Source: an uncultured Alphaproteobacteria bacterium
Lineage (GTDB): Bacteria > Pseudomonadota > Alphaproteobacteria > HIMB59 > GCA-002718135
NCBI GenBank assembly: GCA_902571865.1
Contig: CACGDO010000001.1
Coordinates: forward strand, 270,315-334,314
Length of the DNA: 64,000 bases
Direction of reading: 5' to 3'
Position 1 is the stretch's first letter, and every line of letters begins with the position of its first letter. Below the pieces are notes generated by a model. The model did no database searches. It saw only the letters and a list, made by a program, of their open reading frames with translations, and was not told the DNA's origin. Positions 45,194 to 56,665 of the stretch are shown here, piece by piece. The position numbers and the translations under genes are program-made.

Positions 45194-46573
45194 TTATTTT
45201 ATATAACTTACTTTTTTTGCAGCATTTATAATATCATCAATTTGAGGAAGATATAATTTTTCTAAGCTCAATGCGTATGGCATTGGAACATCAGCACTAT
45301 TAACTTTTATCACTGGTGAGTCTAAATAATCAAATGCATCCCTTTGAACAATATTTGCAATTTCAGAACCAACACTACCAAATGGCCATGACTCTTCGAC
45401 AGTGATTAGTCTATTAGTTTTTTTAACTGAATTTAAAATTGTTTCTGTATCCAAAGGTCGTAAAGTTTGTAAATCAATAATTTCTGTATCTAAATTGTAT
45501 TCCTCTTTTAATCTTAACGCTGCTTCTTTTGATTTCTGCAACATTATTGAATACGTTACGATCGTTAAATCTTTTCCTTCTTTTTCTATATTTGCTTTTC
45601 CAATTGGTATTGAGAAGTTAATGTCATTATTAACGGGACCTTTTAAACCATAAAGAATTTCATTTTCCAGAAAAATTACGGGATTTGGATCTGATATTGC
45701 AGATCTTAATAAACCTTTTGCGTTATAAGGAGTAGACGGTGCTATGACTTTTAAACCTGGAACTTGAGAATACCAGGAAGAAAAATCCTGACTATGTTGT
45801 GCAGCAACTTGGGCTGCAGCACCATTAGGTCCTCTAAAAACAATAGGACAATTAATTTGTCCTCCAGACATGTAAAGTGTTTTTGCAGCTGAATTTATAA
45901 TTTGATCTATTGCTTGCATAGAAAAATTAAAAGTCATAAATTCTAAGATTGGTCTCAATCCTTTGAATGCTGCTCCAACTGCTAATCCGGTAAATCCATG
46001 TTCGGAAATAGGAGTATCTAATACTCTTTCTTTTCCAAATTCTTGAAGAAGACCTTGTGTGACTTTATACGCACCTTGATACTCAGCAACTTCCTCTCCA
46101 AGTATGAAAACTTTATTATCTTTTCTCATTTCTTCGGCCATTGTGTCTCTTAGCGCTTGGCGCATAGTAATTTCTTCTGAACTTAAATTTTTATCTTCTT
46201 CTATTTTGGGTGATGGTGTATCAATTATATTAGCTTTCTTATTATCAATTTTTGTCTCAATATTTTTTTCAATTTTCTTTTCTTCAATCACTTTTTCAAT
46301 GGGAGCTTCTTTTTTTACTTCAACTTTTTCATTTGGATCACCAATAATCGCTATAGCTTTATTTACTGGAATATTGGCTTCTCCTTCTTTAAATAAAAGA
46401 TCAAGAACGACACCTTCATCTACCGCTTCTACTTCCATTGTTGCTTTGTCAGTTTCAATTTCAGCAATCAAATCACCAGCTTTAACAGTATCTCCTTTTT
46501 TAATTAACCACTTAGACAGATTCCCCTCTGTCATTGTTGGAGATAATGCGGGCATTAAAATTTCTGTGCTCAT
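45194..46573 (-). CDS. pdhB: Pyruvate dehydrogenase E1 beta subunit with N-terminal lipoyl domain
   Basis: Beta chain of the heterotetrameric E1. Like other alphaproteobacterial PdhB it carries its own lipoyl domain (1-80, Lys43 in [15 protein letters not shown]), then a charged linker to about 130, then the transketolase-like domain ([60 protein letters not shown]). The lipoyl domain is nearly identical in its first 50 residues to that of pdhC, suggesting duplication or conversion. 459 residues. Confidence 0.95.
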   Translation of the reverse strand: MSTEILMPALSPTMTEGNLSKWLIKKGDTVKAGDLIAEIETDKATMEVEAVDEGVVLDLLFKEGEANIPVNKAIAIIGDPNEKVEVKKEAPIEKVIEEKKIEKNIETKIDNKKANIIDTPSPKIEEDKNLSSEEITMRQALRDTMAEEMRKDNKVFILGEEVAEYQGAYKVTQGLLQEFGKERVLDTPISEHGFTGLAVGAAFKGLRPILEFMTFNFSMQAIDQIINSAAKTLYMSGGQINCPIVFRGPNGAAAQVAAQHSQDFSSWYSQVPGLKVIAPSTPYNAKGLLRSAISDPNPVIFLENEILYGLKGPVNNDINFSIPIGKANIEKEGKDLTIVTYSIMLQKSKEAALRLKEEYNLDTEIIDLQTLRPLDTETILNSVKKTNRLITVEESWPFGSVGSEIANIVQRDAFDYLDSPVIKVNSADVPMPYALSLEKLYLPQIDDIINAAKKVSYIK

Positions 46574-46576
46574 AAT

Positions 46577-47539
46577 TTATAAATAAACATCCGTATAAAG
46601 TTCGCTGTCTTTTGGAAAAGGACTATTGGTTGCAAATTCAGCTGCATTTTTTATTTCCTCTAAAGTATCTTTATTAATTTTTTCAATTTCATCATTAGTT
46701 GCAATTTTTTTCTTTAAAATTTCAGCTTTGACTATTTCAATAGGATCAGTTTGCTTATAATTATCTAATTCTTCTTTCGTTCTATATTTTGCAGGATCTG
46801 ACATTGAATGTCCTCTATATCTATATGTTTGAACTTCAATAATATAAGGTCCATTTCCTTCCCTAACATATTTACCTGCTTTATCTGCTGCTTCTATAAC
46901 TGAGAATACATTCATTCCATCTACCTTCTCACCAGGAATACCAAATGCCTCACCTCTTTTATACAAATCTAGTCCAGCCGCCGCTCTATCTACAGATGTG
47001 CCCATTCCATATTTATTATTTTCAATAATGTATAAAACGGGAAGCTTCCATAAAGCAGCTAGATTAAAAGCTTCAAAAACTTGTCCATTGTTCATCGCTC
47101 CATCACCAATATATGTTCTGCATATATTTTTCTCTCCATTATATTTATGCGTGAAAGCTATACCTGTTCCAATTGGTACTTGAGCTCCTACAATACCATG
47201 ACCGCCATAAAAATTATTTTCCTTAGAGAACATATGCATTGAACCACCCTTACCAGCAGAATAACCATCTTCTCTACCAGTCAACTCTGCCATAATACGT
47301 TTTGGATCTAATCCTCTAGCAATCATATGGCCATGATCTCTGTAAGTTGTTACAACTGAATCATTCTTATCAATTGTCATTAATATACCAACAACAACTG
47401 CTTCTTGACCAATATACAAATGACAAAAACCACCTATTTTGCCCATGCCGTAAAGTTGAGCAGCTCTTTCCTCAAATCTTCTAATTTTGAGCATAAAAGA
47501 ATACATTTTAATGTAATCGGCTTTTTGAAGTTTTTTCAT
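46577..47539 (-). CDS. pdhA: Pyruvate dehydrogenase E1 alpha subunit
   Basis: Thiamine-diphosphate-binding alpha chain of E1. The ThDP motif is GDGAMNNGQVFEAFNLAALWKLPVLYIIENN (about 154-184), and phosphorylation-loop-like YRYRGHSMSDPAKYRTKEE follows. The 320-residue length is normal. It heads the unit pdhA-pdhB-pdhC-lipA-coq10; the 50-base gap to ftsB upstream could hold a promoter. Confidence 0.95.
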   Translation of the reverse strand: MKKLQKADYIKMYSFMLKIRRFEERAAQLYGMGKIGGFCHLYIGQEAVVVGILMTIDKNDSVVTTYRDHGHMIARGLDPKRIMAELTGREDGYSAGKGGSMHMFSKENNFYGGHGIVGAQVPIGTGIAFTHKYNGEKNICRTYIGDGAMNNGQVFEAFNLAALWKLPVLYIIENNKYGMGTSVDRAAAGLDLYKRGEAFGIPGEKVDGMNVFSVIEAADKAGKYVREGNGPYIIEVQTYRYRGHSMSDPAKYRTKEELDNYKQTDPIEIVKAEILKKKIATNDEIEKINKDTLEEIKNAAEFATNSPFPKDSELYTDVYL

Positions 47540-47589
47540 AAGATAATCTTTAATTATAATTAGGGTGATTTTTTGTCAAATAAATCAGT

Positions 47590-47901
47590 TTACTCTATAA
47601 TTATAACTGTTTCATTTTCTGATGTAAATCCTGTAACTTTCCTAAATGTCTCATCTAAATAGTCCAAATCTATAGTATTTGGTTGTAATCTTTTAATTCT
47701 ATCTAGATAAAATTCATTTTCCTTTTTTAAGGAAATATATTGTTCATTATATTGAGCATTAAGATTTTTAAGACTGAAATATTTTAGCAATCCTCTCTCA
47801 CCATTTACAAGAAAATAGAGAAGATAAACAAAGAGAAAAAAAGTGAACAAAAAGGATAGATAGAAATAAAATTTATTTTTTAAAACTAAAGATTTATTCA
47901 T
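47590..47901 (-). CDS. ftsB: Cell division protein FtsB-like (septum formation initiator)
   Basis: Small bitopic divisome protein. One membrane helix at about 11-32 is followed by a coiled-coil stretch (YFSLKNLNAQYNEQYISLKKEN in parts) and a DiDxLDETFRKVTGF-like ending, as in alphaproteobacterial DivIC/FtsB proteins. 103 residues. Recognition rests on topology, length and position between eno and pdhA, where this gene normally lies. Confidence 0.83.
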   Translation of the reverse strand: MNKSLVLKNKFYFYLSFLFTFFLFVYLLYFLVNGERGLLKYFSLKNLNAQYNEQYISLKKENEFYLDRIKRLQPNTIDLDYLDETFRKVTGFTSENETVIIIE

Positions 47902-47940
47902 TTATTATACAAATAGCATATTTAAGATCGAAACTGTCAA

Positions 47941-49221
47941 TTATTTATTATTTAAAATAGATGATCCAGCATAATTTGCTTTACCTTGTAATGCTTCTTC
48001 AATTCTTAATAATTGATTATATTTTGCTGTTCTGTCTGTTCTAGATAATGATCCTGTTTTAATTTGACCTGCTGAAACACCAACTGATAAATCAGCAATC
48101 GTCGTATCTTCAGTCTCACCAGAACGATGTGAAATTATAGTAGTAAAATTATTTTCTTTTGCTAATTTAATAGACTCCAAAGTTTCTTTTAAAGTTCCAA
48201 TCTGATTTACTTTAACTAAAATAGAATTACCCGCACCCTCTACAATACCTTTTTGTAATCTTTTTTTATTTGTAACAAATAAATCATCACCAACTAACTG
48301 AACTTTTTTTCCTATTGTTGTTGTTAAATTAGACCAACCATCCCAATCATCTTCAGCCATTCCATCTTCAATAGAATAAATTGGATAAGCATTTACTAAT
48401 TTCTCTAAATATTTTATCATCTCATCAGAAGACAAAACAATTTTTTCTCCCTGTAAATCATATTTATTATTTTTGTAAAATTCAGTTGATGCAACATCAA
48501 GTGAAAGATAAATATCCTTTCCAGGTTTAAAACCTGCATCCTCCACTGATTTCAAAACAGTTTCAATGACTTCACTAGAACTATTTATGTTAGGAGCAAA
48601 TCCACCTTCATCACCAACATTTGTATTTAAGCCTTTTGATTTTAAAAGTGACTTTAATGAATGAAATATTTCGCAACCATATTGAAGTGCTTCTGAAAAA
48701 TTATTAGCACCAATAGGAGCAACCATAAATTCTTGAATATCAACGTCGTTATCTGCATGTGATCCTCCATTAATAATGTTCATCATTGGAACTGGAAGAC
48801 TCATTGTATTTTCTTTACCAAGAAAAGAATACAATTCATGACCTTCAGAAGAAGCTAAACATTTTGCAAAAGCTAAACTTGCAGCAAGTGTTGCATTAGC
48901 ACCTAAGTTAGATTTATTTTCCGTACCATCAAGTTCTAATAAAAAATCATCTAAAGAAGAAATATCTTCAAATGATTTTCCAATTAGTTCATTAGAAATT
49001 ATATTATTGATATTTGCTACTGCTTTCAGAACTCCTTTACCTTTGTATTTGGATTTATCATTATCTCGCAATTCTAGAGCCTCATGCACTCCAGTAGATG
49101 CTCCACTTGGAACCGCAGCTCTTCCAATGGTAGAATTTTCAAATTCTATATCACATTCAACAGTTGGATTTCCTCTACTATCTATTATTTGTCTTGCTTT
49201 TATATTTGTTATTTTAGGCAT
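47941..49221 (-). CDS. eno: Enolase
   Basis: Glycolytic enzyme converting 2-phosphoglycerate to phosphoenolpyruvate. Signatures: [17 protein letters not shown] (9-25), [31 protein letters not shown], and [18 protein letters not shown] towards the C-terminus. 426 residues, normal. It overlaps kdsA by 8 bases, placing phosphoenolpyruvate production beside a PEP-consuming enzyme (KdsA). Confidence 0.97.
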   Translation of the reverse strand: MPKITNIKARQIIDSRGNPTVECDIEFENSTIGRAAVPSGASTGVHEALELRDNDKSKYKGKGVLKAVANINNIISNELIGKSFEDISSLDDFLLELDGTENKSNLGANATLAASLAFAKCLASSEGHELYSFLGKENTMSLPVPMMNIINGGSHADNDVDIQEFMVAPIGANNFSEALQYGCEIFHSLKSLLKSKGLNTNVGDEGGFAPNINSSSEVIETVLKSVEDAGFKPGKDIYLSLDVASTEFYKNNKYDLQGEKIVLSSDEMIKYLEKLVNAYPIYSIEDGMAEDDWDGWSNLTTTIGKKVQLVGDDLFVTNKKRLQKGIVEGAGNSILVKVNQIGTLKETLESIKLAKENNFTTIISHRSGETEDTTIADLSVGVSAGQIKTGSLSRTDRTAKYNQLLRIEEALQGKANYAGSSILNNK

Positions 49222-50044
49222 GGTTTTTCGCTATATCATCAAATTGTTTAAGTTGAATTAATAAATTTTTTAACTTCTTAATATTAATCATGTTTGGTCC
49301 ATCACTAGGAGCATTATCTGGATCATTATGTGTTTCTAAAAATAAACCAGCTACACCAATAGATATAGCAGCTTTGCATAAAGAAGGAATATGTTCTCTT
49401 TGACCACCACTTTTATCACCCATTCCTCCTGGTTGTTGAACAGAATGAGTTGCATCAAAAATTACAGGATAATTATATTTTTTCATAATATCTATACCTT
49501 TAAAATCATTTACAAGAGTATTGTAACCAAAAGTAGTTCCCCTTTCAGTGATCATGATGTTTTTATTATTTGTAGTTTCTATCTTTGTGAAAATATTTTT
49601 AACATCAGTTGGCGATAAAAATTGACCTTTTTTAACATTAATAATTTTATTTGTACTACCTGCAGCTAGTAATAAATCTGTTTGACGACATAGAAACGCA
49701 GGAATTTGTATAATATCGATAATACTATCTTGTTTTAATTGATTACATTGATCTTCATTATGGACATCGGTTAGTATTGGTAAATCTAGATTAGTTTTAA
49801 TTTTTTCAAAGATTTTTAATGCGTCATCAAGTTTAATGCCCCTATCACTATTAATACTTGATCTATTTGCCTTATCAAAACTAGATTTAAAAATTAAATT
49901 AATACCAACATCATCACATATTTTATATAGCTCTTCTGCAATCATCAATGAATGACTTTCATTTTCTATTACACATGGACCTGCAATTAAAGCAAATGAA
50001 GAATTATTTGAGATAGAAAAATTTTTTAGATTGATATTAATCAT
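49214..50044 (-). CDS. kdsA: 3-deoxy-8-phosphooctulonate synthase (KDO8P synthase)
   Basis: Condenses phosphoenolpyruvate with arabinose 5-phosphate for the KDO core of lipopolysaccharide. Features: [11 protein letters not shown] (19-29), [37 protein letters not shown] and [12 protein letters not shown]. The 276-residue length is typical. It overlaps both eno and pyrG by 8 bases. With lpxB and lpxI in the window it shows a Gram-negative outer membrane. Confidence 0.97.
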   Translation of the reverse strand: MININLKNFSISNNSSFALIAGPCVIENESHSLMIAEELYKICDDVGINLIFKSSFDKANRSSINSDRGIKLDDALKIFEKIKTNLDLPILTDVHNEDQCNQLKQDSIIDIIQIPAFLCRQTDLLLAAGSTNKIINVKKGQFLSPTDVKNIFTKIETTNNKNIMITERGTTFGYNTLVNDFKGIDIMKKYNYPVIFDATHSVQQPGGMGDKSGGQREHIPSLCKAAISIGVAGLFLETHNDPDNAPSDGPNMINIKKLKNLLIQLKQFDDIAKNHA

Positions 50045-51650
50045 TAATTGCGGCCTTTATAAATGATACGAAAAGAGGATGAGGATCTAATGGTCTTGAT
50101 TTTAACTCTGGATGAAATTGAACTCCTATAAACCATTTATGTTTTTTACTCTCAAGCACTTCAGGTAATAATCCATCTGGTGACATACCACTGAAATAAT
50201 AACCTTTGTTTTCAAATTTTGATAGAAATTTCTGGTTTACCTCGTATCTGTGTCTATGTCTCTCACTAATTACTTTATTTTTATATATCGAAAAGATTTT
50301 TGAATTTTTTTTCAAAACAGCTCTGTATGCTCCAAGGCGCATTGTTCCACCTTTGTCACTATTTTTATCTCTTTTTTCGATCTTATTTTTATTTACCCAT
50401 TCTGTCATTAATCCAACTACTGATTTAGTAGTTTTCTTAAATTCTGAAGAATGCGCATTTTTAATTTTTAATACATTTTGTGCTATTTCAATAACAGCTA
50501 ACTGCATTCCTAAACATATTCCAAAAAAAGGAATATTGTTTTCTCTCGCATATTTGATGGCATTAATTTTTCCATTAATACCGCGAATACCAAAACCACC
50601 TGGAATTAAAATTCCATCACAACCTTTTAATTTTTTCATTAAACTAATGTTGTTTTCTTTTTCAGAATTAATCCATTGAATATTTACATCAGCAGAATTT
50701 TCTATACCTCCATGAACCAATGCTTCATTTAGTGATTTATAACTATCTTTAAGATTTGTGTATTTTCCTACTACTGCAATTTTAACTTTATGTTTTCTTT
50801 TTTTAATTTTTTCTTGAAGATCAATCCAAGGCTTTAAATTTAATTTATGATTTTTTGGTTTATAACCTAATTGCTTTAGAAGAACTTCATCCAATCCATA
50901 TTTAGAATACAGTGAAGGGACTTCATAAATTGATTTAGCATTTAATGCAGGAATAACTGACTCTTTTTTTACATTACAAAATAAAGATATTTTAGAAATT
51001 GAATCATTATCTATTGGTTGTTCAGATCTACACATAATAATATCTGGTTGAATACCAGCATTGAGAAGTTCTTTAACTGAATGTTGAGTTGGTTTCGTTT
51101 TTAACTCACCTGCTGAACTTAAATATGGAATATAAGTCATATGAATTAATGCTGATGAAATATTTTTATCATTTCTAATTTGTCTTATAGCTTCTAAAAA
51201 AGGTAGAGATTCAATATCTCCAACTGTTCCTCCAATTTCATAAATAGCGATATCTTCATTTTTTAAATCACTATTAATAAATGATTTTATTTCATTGGTA
51301 ACGTGAGGAATTACCTGAATTGTTGAACCAAGGTAATCACCTTTCCTTTCTTTTAAAAGAACATTAGAATAAATCTTACCTGAAGACACGCTATCTGATT
51401 GTTTAGCAGACTGATTTGTAAATCTTTCATAATGACCAAGATCTAAATCTGTTTCTGCACCATCATCAGTAACGTAAACTTCTCCATGTTGATATGGGCT
51501 CATTGTTCCTGGATCCACATTTAAATAAGGATCTAACTTTCTTATTCTTACTTTGAATTTTCTACTTTTTAGGAGAGTTGCCAAAGAGGCTGAGGCTATA
51601 CCTTTTCCAAGAGAGGAGGCAACACCGCCCGTAATAAAAACAAAATGCAT
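50037..51650 (-). CDS. pyrG: CTP synthase
   Basis: Makes CTP from UTP, ATP and glutamine. The amidoligase half starts [25 protein letters not shown] (3-27), contains [20 protein letters not shown] and is followed by the glutaminase domain with nucleophile Cys in [13 protein letters not shown] and the His/Glu pair in FHPELKSRP. 537 residues, normal length. Part of the conserved secG-pyrG-kdsA-eno order. Confidence 0.97.
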   Translation of the reverse strand: MHFVFITGGVASSLGKGIASASLATLLKSRKFKVRIRKLDPYLNVDPGTMSPYQHGEVYVTDDGAETDLDLGHYERFTNQSAKQSDSVSSGKIYSNVLLKERKGDYLGSTIQVIPHVTNEIKSFINSDLKNEDIAIYEIGGTVGDIESLPFLEAIRQIRNDKNISSALIHMTYIPYLSSAGELKTKPTQHSVKELLNAGIQPDIIMCRSEQPIDNDSISKISLFCNVKKESVIPALNAKSIYEVPSLYSKYGLDEVLLKQLGYKPKNHKLNLKPWIDLQEKIKKRKHKVKIAVVGKYTNLKDSYKSLNEALVHGGIENSADVNIQWINSEKENNISLMKKLKGCDGILIPGGFGIRGINGKINAIKYARENNIPFFGICLGMQLAVIEIAQNVLKIKNAHSSEFKKTTKSVVGLMTEWVNKNKIEKRDKNSDKGGTMRLGAYRAVLKKNSKIFSIYKNKVISERHRHRYEVNQKFLSKFENKGYYFSGMSPDGLLPEVLESKKHKWFIGVQFHPELKSRPLDPHPLFVSFIKAAIND

Positions 51651-51697
51651 TACGGAATACCGTGATACATAATAGATCTATTTATAGCAAGATATAA

Positions 51698-52003
51698 TTA
51701 ATTATTTTCTGGTATAGATGGTTCTTCAGAAGTTTCTTCTGTATTAATTGAAGGAAGAGACTCTAATACATTGCGATCTGATCCAACTGATGCAGTTATT
51801 GTTAATACAACGCTCATAATCATAAATAAAGTTGCTGTAATAGCTGTTAATCTTGAAAGAAGATTAGCTGATCCTCTTGCTGACATCATTCCACCAAAAG
51901 TTCCACCTCCAAGACCTAAACCTTCATTATCTGATCCTTGTAACAGTACTAAAATCACAAGAGCAATTGCTAGTATTAGTTGAATTACAATAAGAGTAGT
52001 CAT
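51698..52003 (-). CDS. secG: Protein translocase subunit SecG
   Basis: Accessory membrane subunit of the SecYEG translocon. Two helices (about 2-22 and 52-72) flank the conserved glycine-rich loop LGLGGGTFGGMMSARGSANLLSRLT. The 101-residue protein ends in a short acidic tail (EETSEEPSIPENN). It lies between tpiA and pyrG, its usual alphaproteobacterial position. Confidence 0.94.
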   Translation of the reverse strand: MTTLIVIQLILAIALVILVLLQGSDNEGLGLGGGTFGGMMSARGSANLLSRLTAITATLFMIMSVVLTITASVGSDRNVLESLPSINTEETSEEPSIPENN

Positions 52004-52034
52004 TTGTTGGCTTATATTTATTAGATTTAATTTA

Positions 52035-52754
52035 TCAAGATATAATTATATTGAATTCATCAACATTTAGTGAGGCTCCACCAATTAAACAACCATCAAC
52101 ATGATTTAAATCATTAATTTCTTTAGAATTTGAAGATTTTACAGAACCTCCATAGAGAACCTTAAAGTTCCTAAATTTAGTATCAAAATTTTTAATTAAT
52201 TCGTGTACTTGATTTATTTCATCTAAAGTTGGTGTTAACCCTGTTCCTATTGCCCAAACTGGTTCATAAGCAATTAATGCATTTTGATGATTTGCTAAAT
52301 TTGGAATACTTTCTTTAATTTGTGTAGATAAGATTTCTTCTGTTCGTTTTTTTTCTTTCTGCTGTAAGGTTTCACCTATACATATCACTGGTATAATATT
52401 TTCCTCAATAAGGTTTAAACTTTTAATATTTACATAATTATTTGTTTCTGCAAAGTATTGTCTTCGTTCAGAATGCCCAACCAAACAGAAATCAATATTA
52501 TTATCTCTTAGCATTGAAGCAGATAATTCTCCTGTGTACGCACCCTCTTTATAAGAGGAGACATCTTGTGCGCCACAAAATAAGTTTTCATTATTTCCTT
52601 TTAGTGATTTTAAGTAAATGGAAGGTGAGCAGATAATCGTACAATTATCAGAATTAACATTTAATTTTTGATAATAATCTTTTAAAAATGAGTAATTTCC
52701 ATTTAATTTCCAATTTGCTATAAAAATTGAGGAATATTTATCAAGATTTACCAT
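52035..52754 (-). CDS. tpiA: Triose-phosphate isomerase
   Basis: Interconverts dihydroxyacetone phosphate and glyceraldehyde 3-phosphate. Catalytic residues are Lys16 in NWKLNGN, His94 in GHSERRQYF and Glu164 in AYEPVWAIGTG, with the phosphate loop YGGSVK near 211. The 239-residue length is slightly short but complete. It diverges from ppiD with 49 bases between start codons, which must hold both promoters. Confidence 0.96.
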   Translation of the reverse strand: MVNLDKYSSIFIANWKLNGNYSFLKDYYQKLNVNSDNCTIICSPSIYLKSLKGNNENLFCGAQDVSSYKEGAYTGELSASMLRDNNIDFCLVGHSERRQYFAETNNYVNIKSLNLIEENIIPVICIGETLQQKEKKRTEEILSTQIKESIPNLANHQNALIAYEPVWAIGTGLTPTLDEINQVHELIKNFDTKFRNFKVLYGGSVKSSNSKEINDLNHVDGCLIGGASLNVDEFNIIIS

Positions 52755-52803
52755 AATTACTTTTATTTATAGAAACTAATATTATAGAAGCAATAGAAAT
52801 TTT

Positions 52804-54624
52804 ATGAGAGCTATTAGAAATTCATGGATTGGCATTGTACTAGCTATACTTTTTGCAGCAAGTTTATTCTTTTTTAGAGGATCAACAAGATACTCAAATC
52901 TTTTTAATTCTGATAACTTTGTAGCGGATATCTCAGGTACGCCAATTTCAACAACTAAATTTCTTAGATCAATGGATATGAATATAAATCAATTTTCACA
53001 AATGATTGGAAGTAAATTAACTGGTGATCAAATTAGAAGCTTTCAAGTTCATCAAATTGCACTTCAAAATTTAGTGAACAATGCAATTTTTGAAAATGAG
53101 TTTGATGAAATAGATTTTATTTTAGATGACACAACAATTGCAAAACAAACAAAAAGAAATTTTCCAGATCTATACATAAACAATAAATTAGATGATGAAA
53201 TGTTGAATACCTTTTTAAGAAGACAAGGCTTAAAAATTGAAGATCTTGTGGATTTAATAAATTACGAAACTAGAGCTAATTTATTTGATAACCTTTTCTT
53301 TCAAAAAAATTATCCATTACAATTGCAAATAAACTTTAATAAGCATGATAATCAGAGAAGAGAAATAGAGTTACTTAAAATACCTTACAACAAAATTAAA
53401 CTAGAAGAATACAATAAAGATCAAATTACAAAAGATAATGAAGAAATATTAGATTATTTTAATAATAACTCTGCTTCATATATGACGAATGAAGAAAGAG
53501 ATATTTCATATATATTAATAAATAAAAATGATTTTAGAGAAAATTTTTCGCCTTCAGAAAATAGTCTTAATGAGTATTATAATAACAATAAAAATTTATT
53601 TATAAATCCAGAAGAGAGAAGTTTTAAACAATTTAATTTTAAATCAAAAGAAGACGCAGATGAGTTTAAATTAAGTGTCTCTGGAAAAACTAATGAAGAA
53701 ATTATTAAATATGCAGAAGAAAATAATATAATTTTTAATGATTTCAAAAATGTCGACAGAAATAAAGTTTTGGAACAATTAGCAAATGTGATATTTGAAT
53801 TATCTAAAGGAGATATATCAGACGTAGTCCAAACTACCTTAGCATATCATATAATTATTTTGGATGAAATTTTCCCAGAAAAAGAATTAAAATTTGATGA
53901 AGTTAAGGATGAAATAAATAATACTTTAACCAATTTTGAATTAGATAATTACTTCAATGAATTAAAATCAAGTCTCGATCAACAAATACTTGATGGATTT
54001 TCAATTACTGAAATAGCAGATCAAAATAATCTTAAATTAATCAATAAGAAAAAAATTTTAAACAATACTAACGAAGATGGCCCTACTTTAAGTAAAGTAA
54101 TTTCATTTTCTTTTACACAAAATAAAGATTTTGTTAGTGATTTAGTTGACATTGATAATGATACTTCTTTTATTGTAAACATTGATGACATATATCCATC
54201 AAAAATAGAGAATATCGATAATATCTTTGACAGTGTTTTAAATGATTTTATATTTACAAAAAAAACTGAACAAGCAGAAAATATTTTTGAAAATAATAAA
54301 GAGATCTTCACAAATATAAGTAAATTTTATGCAACTAATCCGGAAAATTTAAATTTATCTTTAAAGATTAATGATGAATTACCAATATCTTTTAAACAAA
54401 AGATTTTTGAAACTGATATTGATAAAGTAGCTTTTGGATCAGATGAAAATGCTATTTATTTTGCTAATATTAAAAGTATAAAGATGCCTGAAGAAGGTGA
54501 AAATACTTCAAATATTAATTTGATAGGTGATTTGAAAACAGCATTTGGTAGTGAGATTATTAAGACAAAAGAAATTTCGTTCAATGATGAACTGATAAAT
54601 GGTCTTTTATCTCAGTATAAATGA
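52804..54624 (+). CDS. ppiD: PpiD/SurA-like periplasmic peptidyl-prolyl isomerase chaperone
   Basis: Membrane-anchored periplasmic folding factor acting near the Sec translocon. One N-terminal helix (about 9-26) is followed by a SurA-N-like region (FVADISGTPISTTKFLRSMD) and a parvulin-like part (KGDISDVVQTTLAYHIIILDEIFPEKEL). The rest is strongly divergent and Asn/Asp-rich. 606 residues fits PpiD. Position ahead of trpE is conserved in alphaproteobacteria. The stop overlaps trpE by four bases. Confidence 0.85.
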   Translation: MRAIRNSWIGIVLAILFAASLFFFRGSTRYSNLFNSDNFVADISGTPISTTKFLRSMDMNINQFSQMIGSKLTGDQIRSFQVHQIALQNLVNNAIFENEFDEIDFILDDTTIAKQTKRNFPDLYINNKLDDEMLNTFLRRQGLKIEDLVDLINYETRANLFDNLFFQKNYPLQLQINFNKHDNQRREIELLKIPYNKIKLEEYNKDQITKDNEEILDYFNNNSASYMTNEERDISYILINKNDFRENFSPSENSLNEYYNNNKNLFINPEERSFKQFNFKSKEDADEFKLSVSGKTNEEIIKYAEENNIIFNDFKNVDRNKVLEQLANVIFELSKGDISDVVQTTLAYHIIILDEIFPEKELKFDEVKDEINNTLTNFELDNYFNELKSSLDQQILDGFSITEIADQNNLKLINKKKILNNTNEDGPTLSKVISFSFTQNKDFVSDLVDIDNDTSFIVNIDDIYPSKIENIDNIFDSVLNDFIFTKKTEQAENIFENNKEIFTNISKFYATNPENLNLSLKINDELPISFKQKIFETDIDKVAFGSDENAIYFANIKSIKMPEEGENTSNINLIGDLKTAFGSEIIKTKEISFNDELINGLLSQYK

Positions 54625-56099
54625 GTCTAGAAAAAAAAAATTTTATAAGTCAATATAACAAAGGCTTACCTCAAATATTAAAAAAAAATCTTATTGCTGA
54701 TATTGAAACACCATTTTCATCATTATTAAAAATTAGTAAATCGGAAAAATATTCCTTTCTATTAGAGTCAGTAGAGGGTGGAAGTAAAAGAGGACGTTAC
54801 TCATTACTTGGTTGTGATCCAGATTTAATTTGGACAGTTGAGAAAGGTAAGGCAAAAATAAAATATTTGGATCATAATTTTGATTATAAGCTAGATCAAA
54901 AGCCAATTCATAGCCTTAAAGAACTTGTAAAAATTTCAAAATTTAAAAATAATGAAATTGACGTTCCTTTCCCAACACTAGTTGGATATCTAGGATATCC
55001 AATGATACAATATATTGAAAAAATTAAACTAAGTAATAAGGACAATATAAAAATACCTGATGCAATTTTAATCAGACCAAAAATTGTCGCAGTTTTTGAT
55101 AATATTAAAGATATTATTTCCCTTATGGCAGTTACGTATCCAAGTAAAAAAATCTCAGCAGAAAAAGCCTATAGAAAAAATAAATTACTTATTGATAAAA
55201 CAATTAAAAAGTTAGAAAAAAGTATTTTAAAACCTGCCCAAAAGAAAAATAAAAAATCTAAATTAAAATTTAAATCAAATTTCAATAAAGAACAATTTTA
55301 TAAAATTGTGAATAAAGCAAAAGAATATATTAAAAATGGAGATATCTTTCAAGTTGTGCCTTCACAGAGATTTGAAACAAAATATAATTTAAAGGCACTC
55401 AATCTTTATAGATCGTTAAGACGACTAAATCCATCTCCTTATCTTGTAAATCTTAACTTTGATAAAATTGGTCTTGTTGCATCTAGTCCAGAATTAATGG
55501 TTCAATTAAGAAACAAAAAAGTTACGATAAGACCAATTGCTGGAACAAGAAAAAGAGGAAAGAATGCCACTGAAGACCTTTATTTATCTAATGACTTACT
55601 GAATGATAAGAAAGAACTCGCAGAACACTTAATGCTTTTAGATTTAGGAAGGAACGATGTTGGTCGCGTTGCAAAAAAAGGAACAGTGAATGTTACTGAA
55701 AAGATGATTATAGAATACTACTCTCATGTAATGCATATTGTTTCAAACGTTGAGGGAAAAATAGATAATAATTTAGATGCTCTAGATGCTTTAATGGCTG
55801 GATTTCCAGCAGGTACAGTTTCTGGTGCACCAAAAATAAGAGCGATGGAAATCATAGAGGAACTTGAAAATTTAAATAGAAGTTTTTATGCTGGTTGTAT
55901 GGGTTATTTTGATTCTAATGGAGACATGGATACTTGTATTAGTTTGAGGACTGGACTTGTAAAAGATAATAAATTATACATTCAGGCTGGTGCTGGAATA
56001 GTTTATGACTCAGTCCCAAAAAATGAACATCAAGAAATTTTGAATAAAGCTGGTGCTTTAATGGCAGCAGCAGAGGATTCATACAAATTCAATATATGA
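54621..56099 (+). CDS. trpE: Anthranilate synthase component I
   Basis: Converts chorismate to anthranilate in tryptophan synthesis. The chorismate-binding half contains GDIFQVVPSQRFE, SPYLVNLNFDKIGLVASSPELMV, RPIAGTRKRGKN, LLDLGRNDVGRVA, HVMHIVSNVEGK and PAGTVSGAPKIRAMEIIEELE. The N-terminal LLESVEGGSKRGRYSLLG is the tryptophan feedback site pattern. 492 residues, not fused to TrpG. No leader peptide/attenuator precedes it, since its start lies within the ppiD stop. Confidence 0.97.
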   Translation: MSLEKKNFISQYNKGLPQILKKNLIADIETPFSSLLKISKSEKYSFLLESVEGGSKRGRYSLLGCDPDLIWTVEKGKAKIKYLDHNFDYKLDQKPIHSLKELVKISKFKNNEIDVPFPTLVGYLGYPMIQYIEKIKLSNKDNIKIPDAILIRPKIVAVFDNIKDIISLMAVTYPSKKISAEKAYRKNKLLIDKTIKKLEKSILKPAQKKNKKSKLKFKSNFNKEQFYKIVNKAKEYIKNGDIFQVVPSQRFETKYNLKALNLYRSLRRLNPSPYLVNLNFDKIGLVASSPELMVQLRNKKVTIRPIAGTRKRGKNATEDLYLSNDLLNDKKELAEHLMLLDLGRNDVGRVAKKGTVNVTEKMIIEYYSHVMHIVSNVEGKIDNNLDALDALMAGFPAGTVSGAPKIRAMEIIEELENLNRSFYAGCMGYFDSNGDMDTCISLRTGLVKDNKLYIQAGAGIVYDSVPKNEHQEILNKAGALMAAAEDSYKFNI

Positions 56100-56665
56100 T
56101 ATTACTGATAGATAATTATGATAGTTTTACTTACAATGTAAAACACTACTTACTGGATTTAAATCAGAAGGTTGTTGTTTTTAGAAATGACAAAATTTCT
56201 ATAAATAAAATTCGTAAATTAAAACCTAAATCAATAGTTATTTCACCAGGTCCCTGCACACCAAATGATGCTGGAATAAGTCTTAATATCGTTGCAGAAT
56301 TATCTAAACAATTTCCTATACTTGGCATTTGTTTAGGACATCAAACTATTGGTCAAGCTTTTGGAGGTAAAATCATTAAATGCAAAGAAATCATGCACGG
56401 AAAAGTTGATACAATTAATCACTTTGGACACTCTATATTTAAAAATGTAGAAAGAAAATTTAAAGCAACTAGATATCACTCTCTTATAATTGATAAAAGA
56501 ACTATGCCTAAAGATTTTTTAATTACTGCTGAAACAAATAATAAGATTATAATGGGTATTGCACATAAAAAATTACCAATATTTGGACTACAATTTCATC
56601 CAGAAAGTATAGGTACTGATATGGGTAAAATTATTTTAAAAAACTTTTTAAACTTAGCAAAATAA
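56096..56665 (+). CDS. trpG: Anthranilate synthase component II (glutamine amidotransferase)
   Basis: Supplies ammonia to TrpE; may also serve PabB for folate. Class I glutaminase triad: Cys79 in LGICLGHQTIGQAFGG, His168 and Glu170 in LQFHPESIGT. The oxyanion loop ISPGPCTP is at 49-56. 189 residues, normal. It overlaps trpE by four bases and trpD by one. Confidence 0.96.
   Translation: MILLIDNYDSFTYNVKHYLLDLNQKVVVFRNDKISINKIRKLKPKSIVISPGPCTPNDAGISLNIVAELSKQFPILGICLGHQTIGQAFGGKIIKCKEIMHGKVDTINHFGHSIFKNVERKFKATRYHSLIIDKRTMPKDFLITAETNNKIIMGIAHKKLPIFGLQFHPESIGTDMGKIILKNFLNLAK

Noticed and set aside
54600..54625. Trp attenuator ahead of trpE
   Set aside because: trpE starts inside the ppiD stop codon, leaving no leader region, Trp codons or hairpins.
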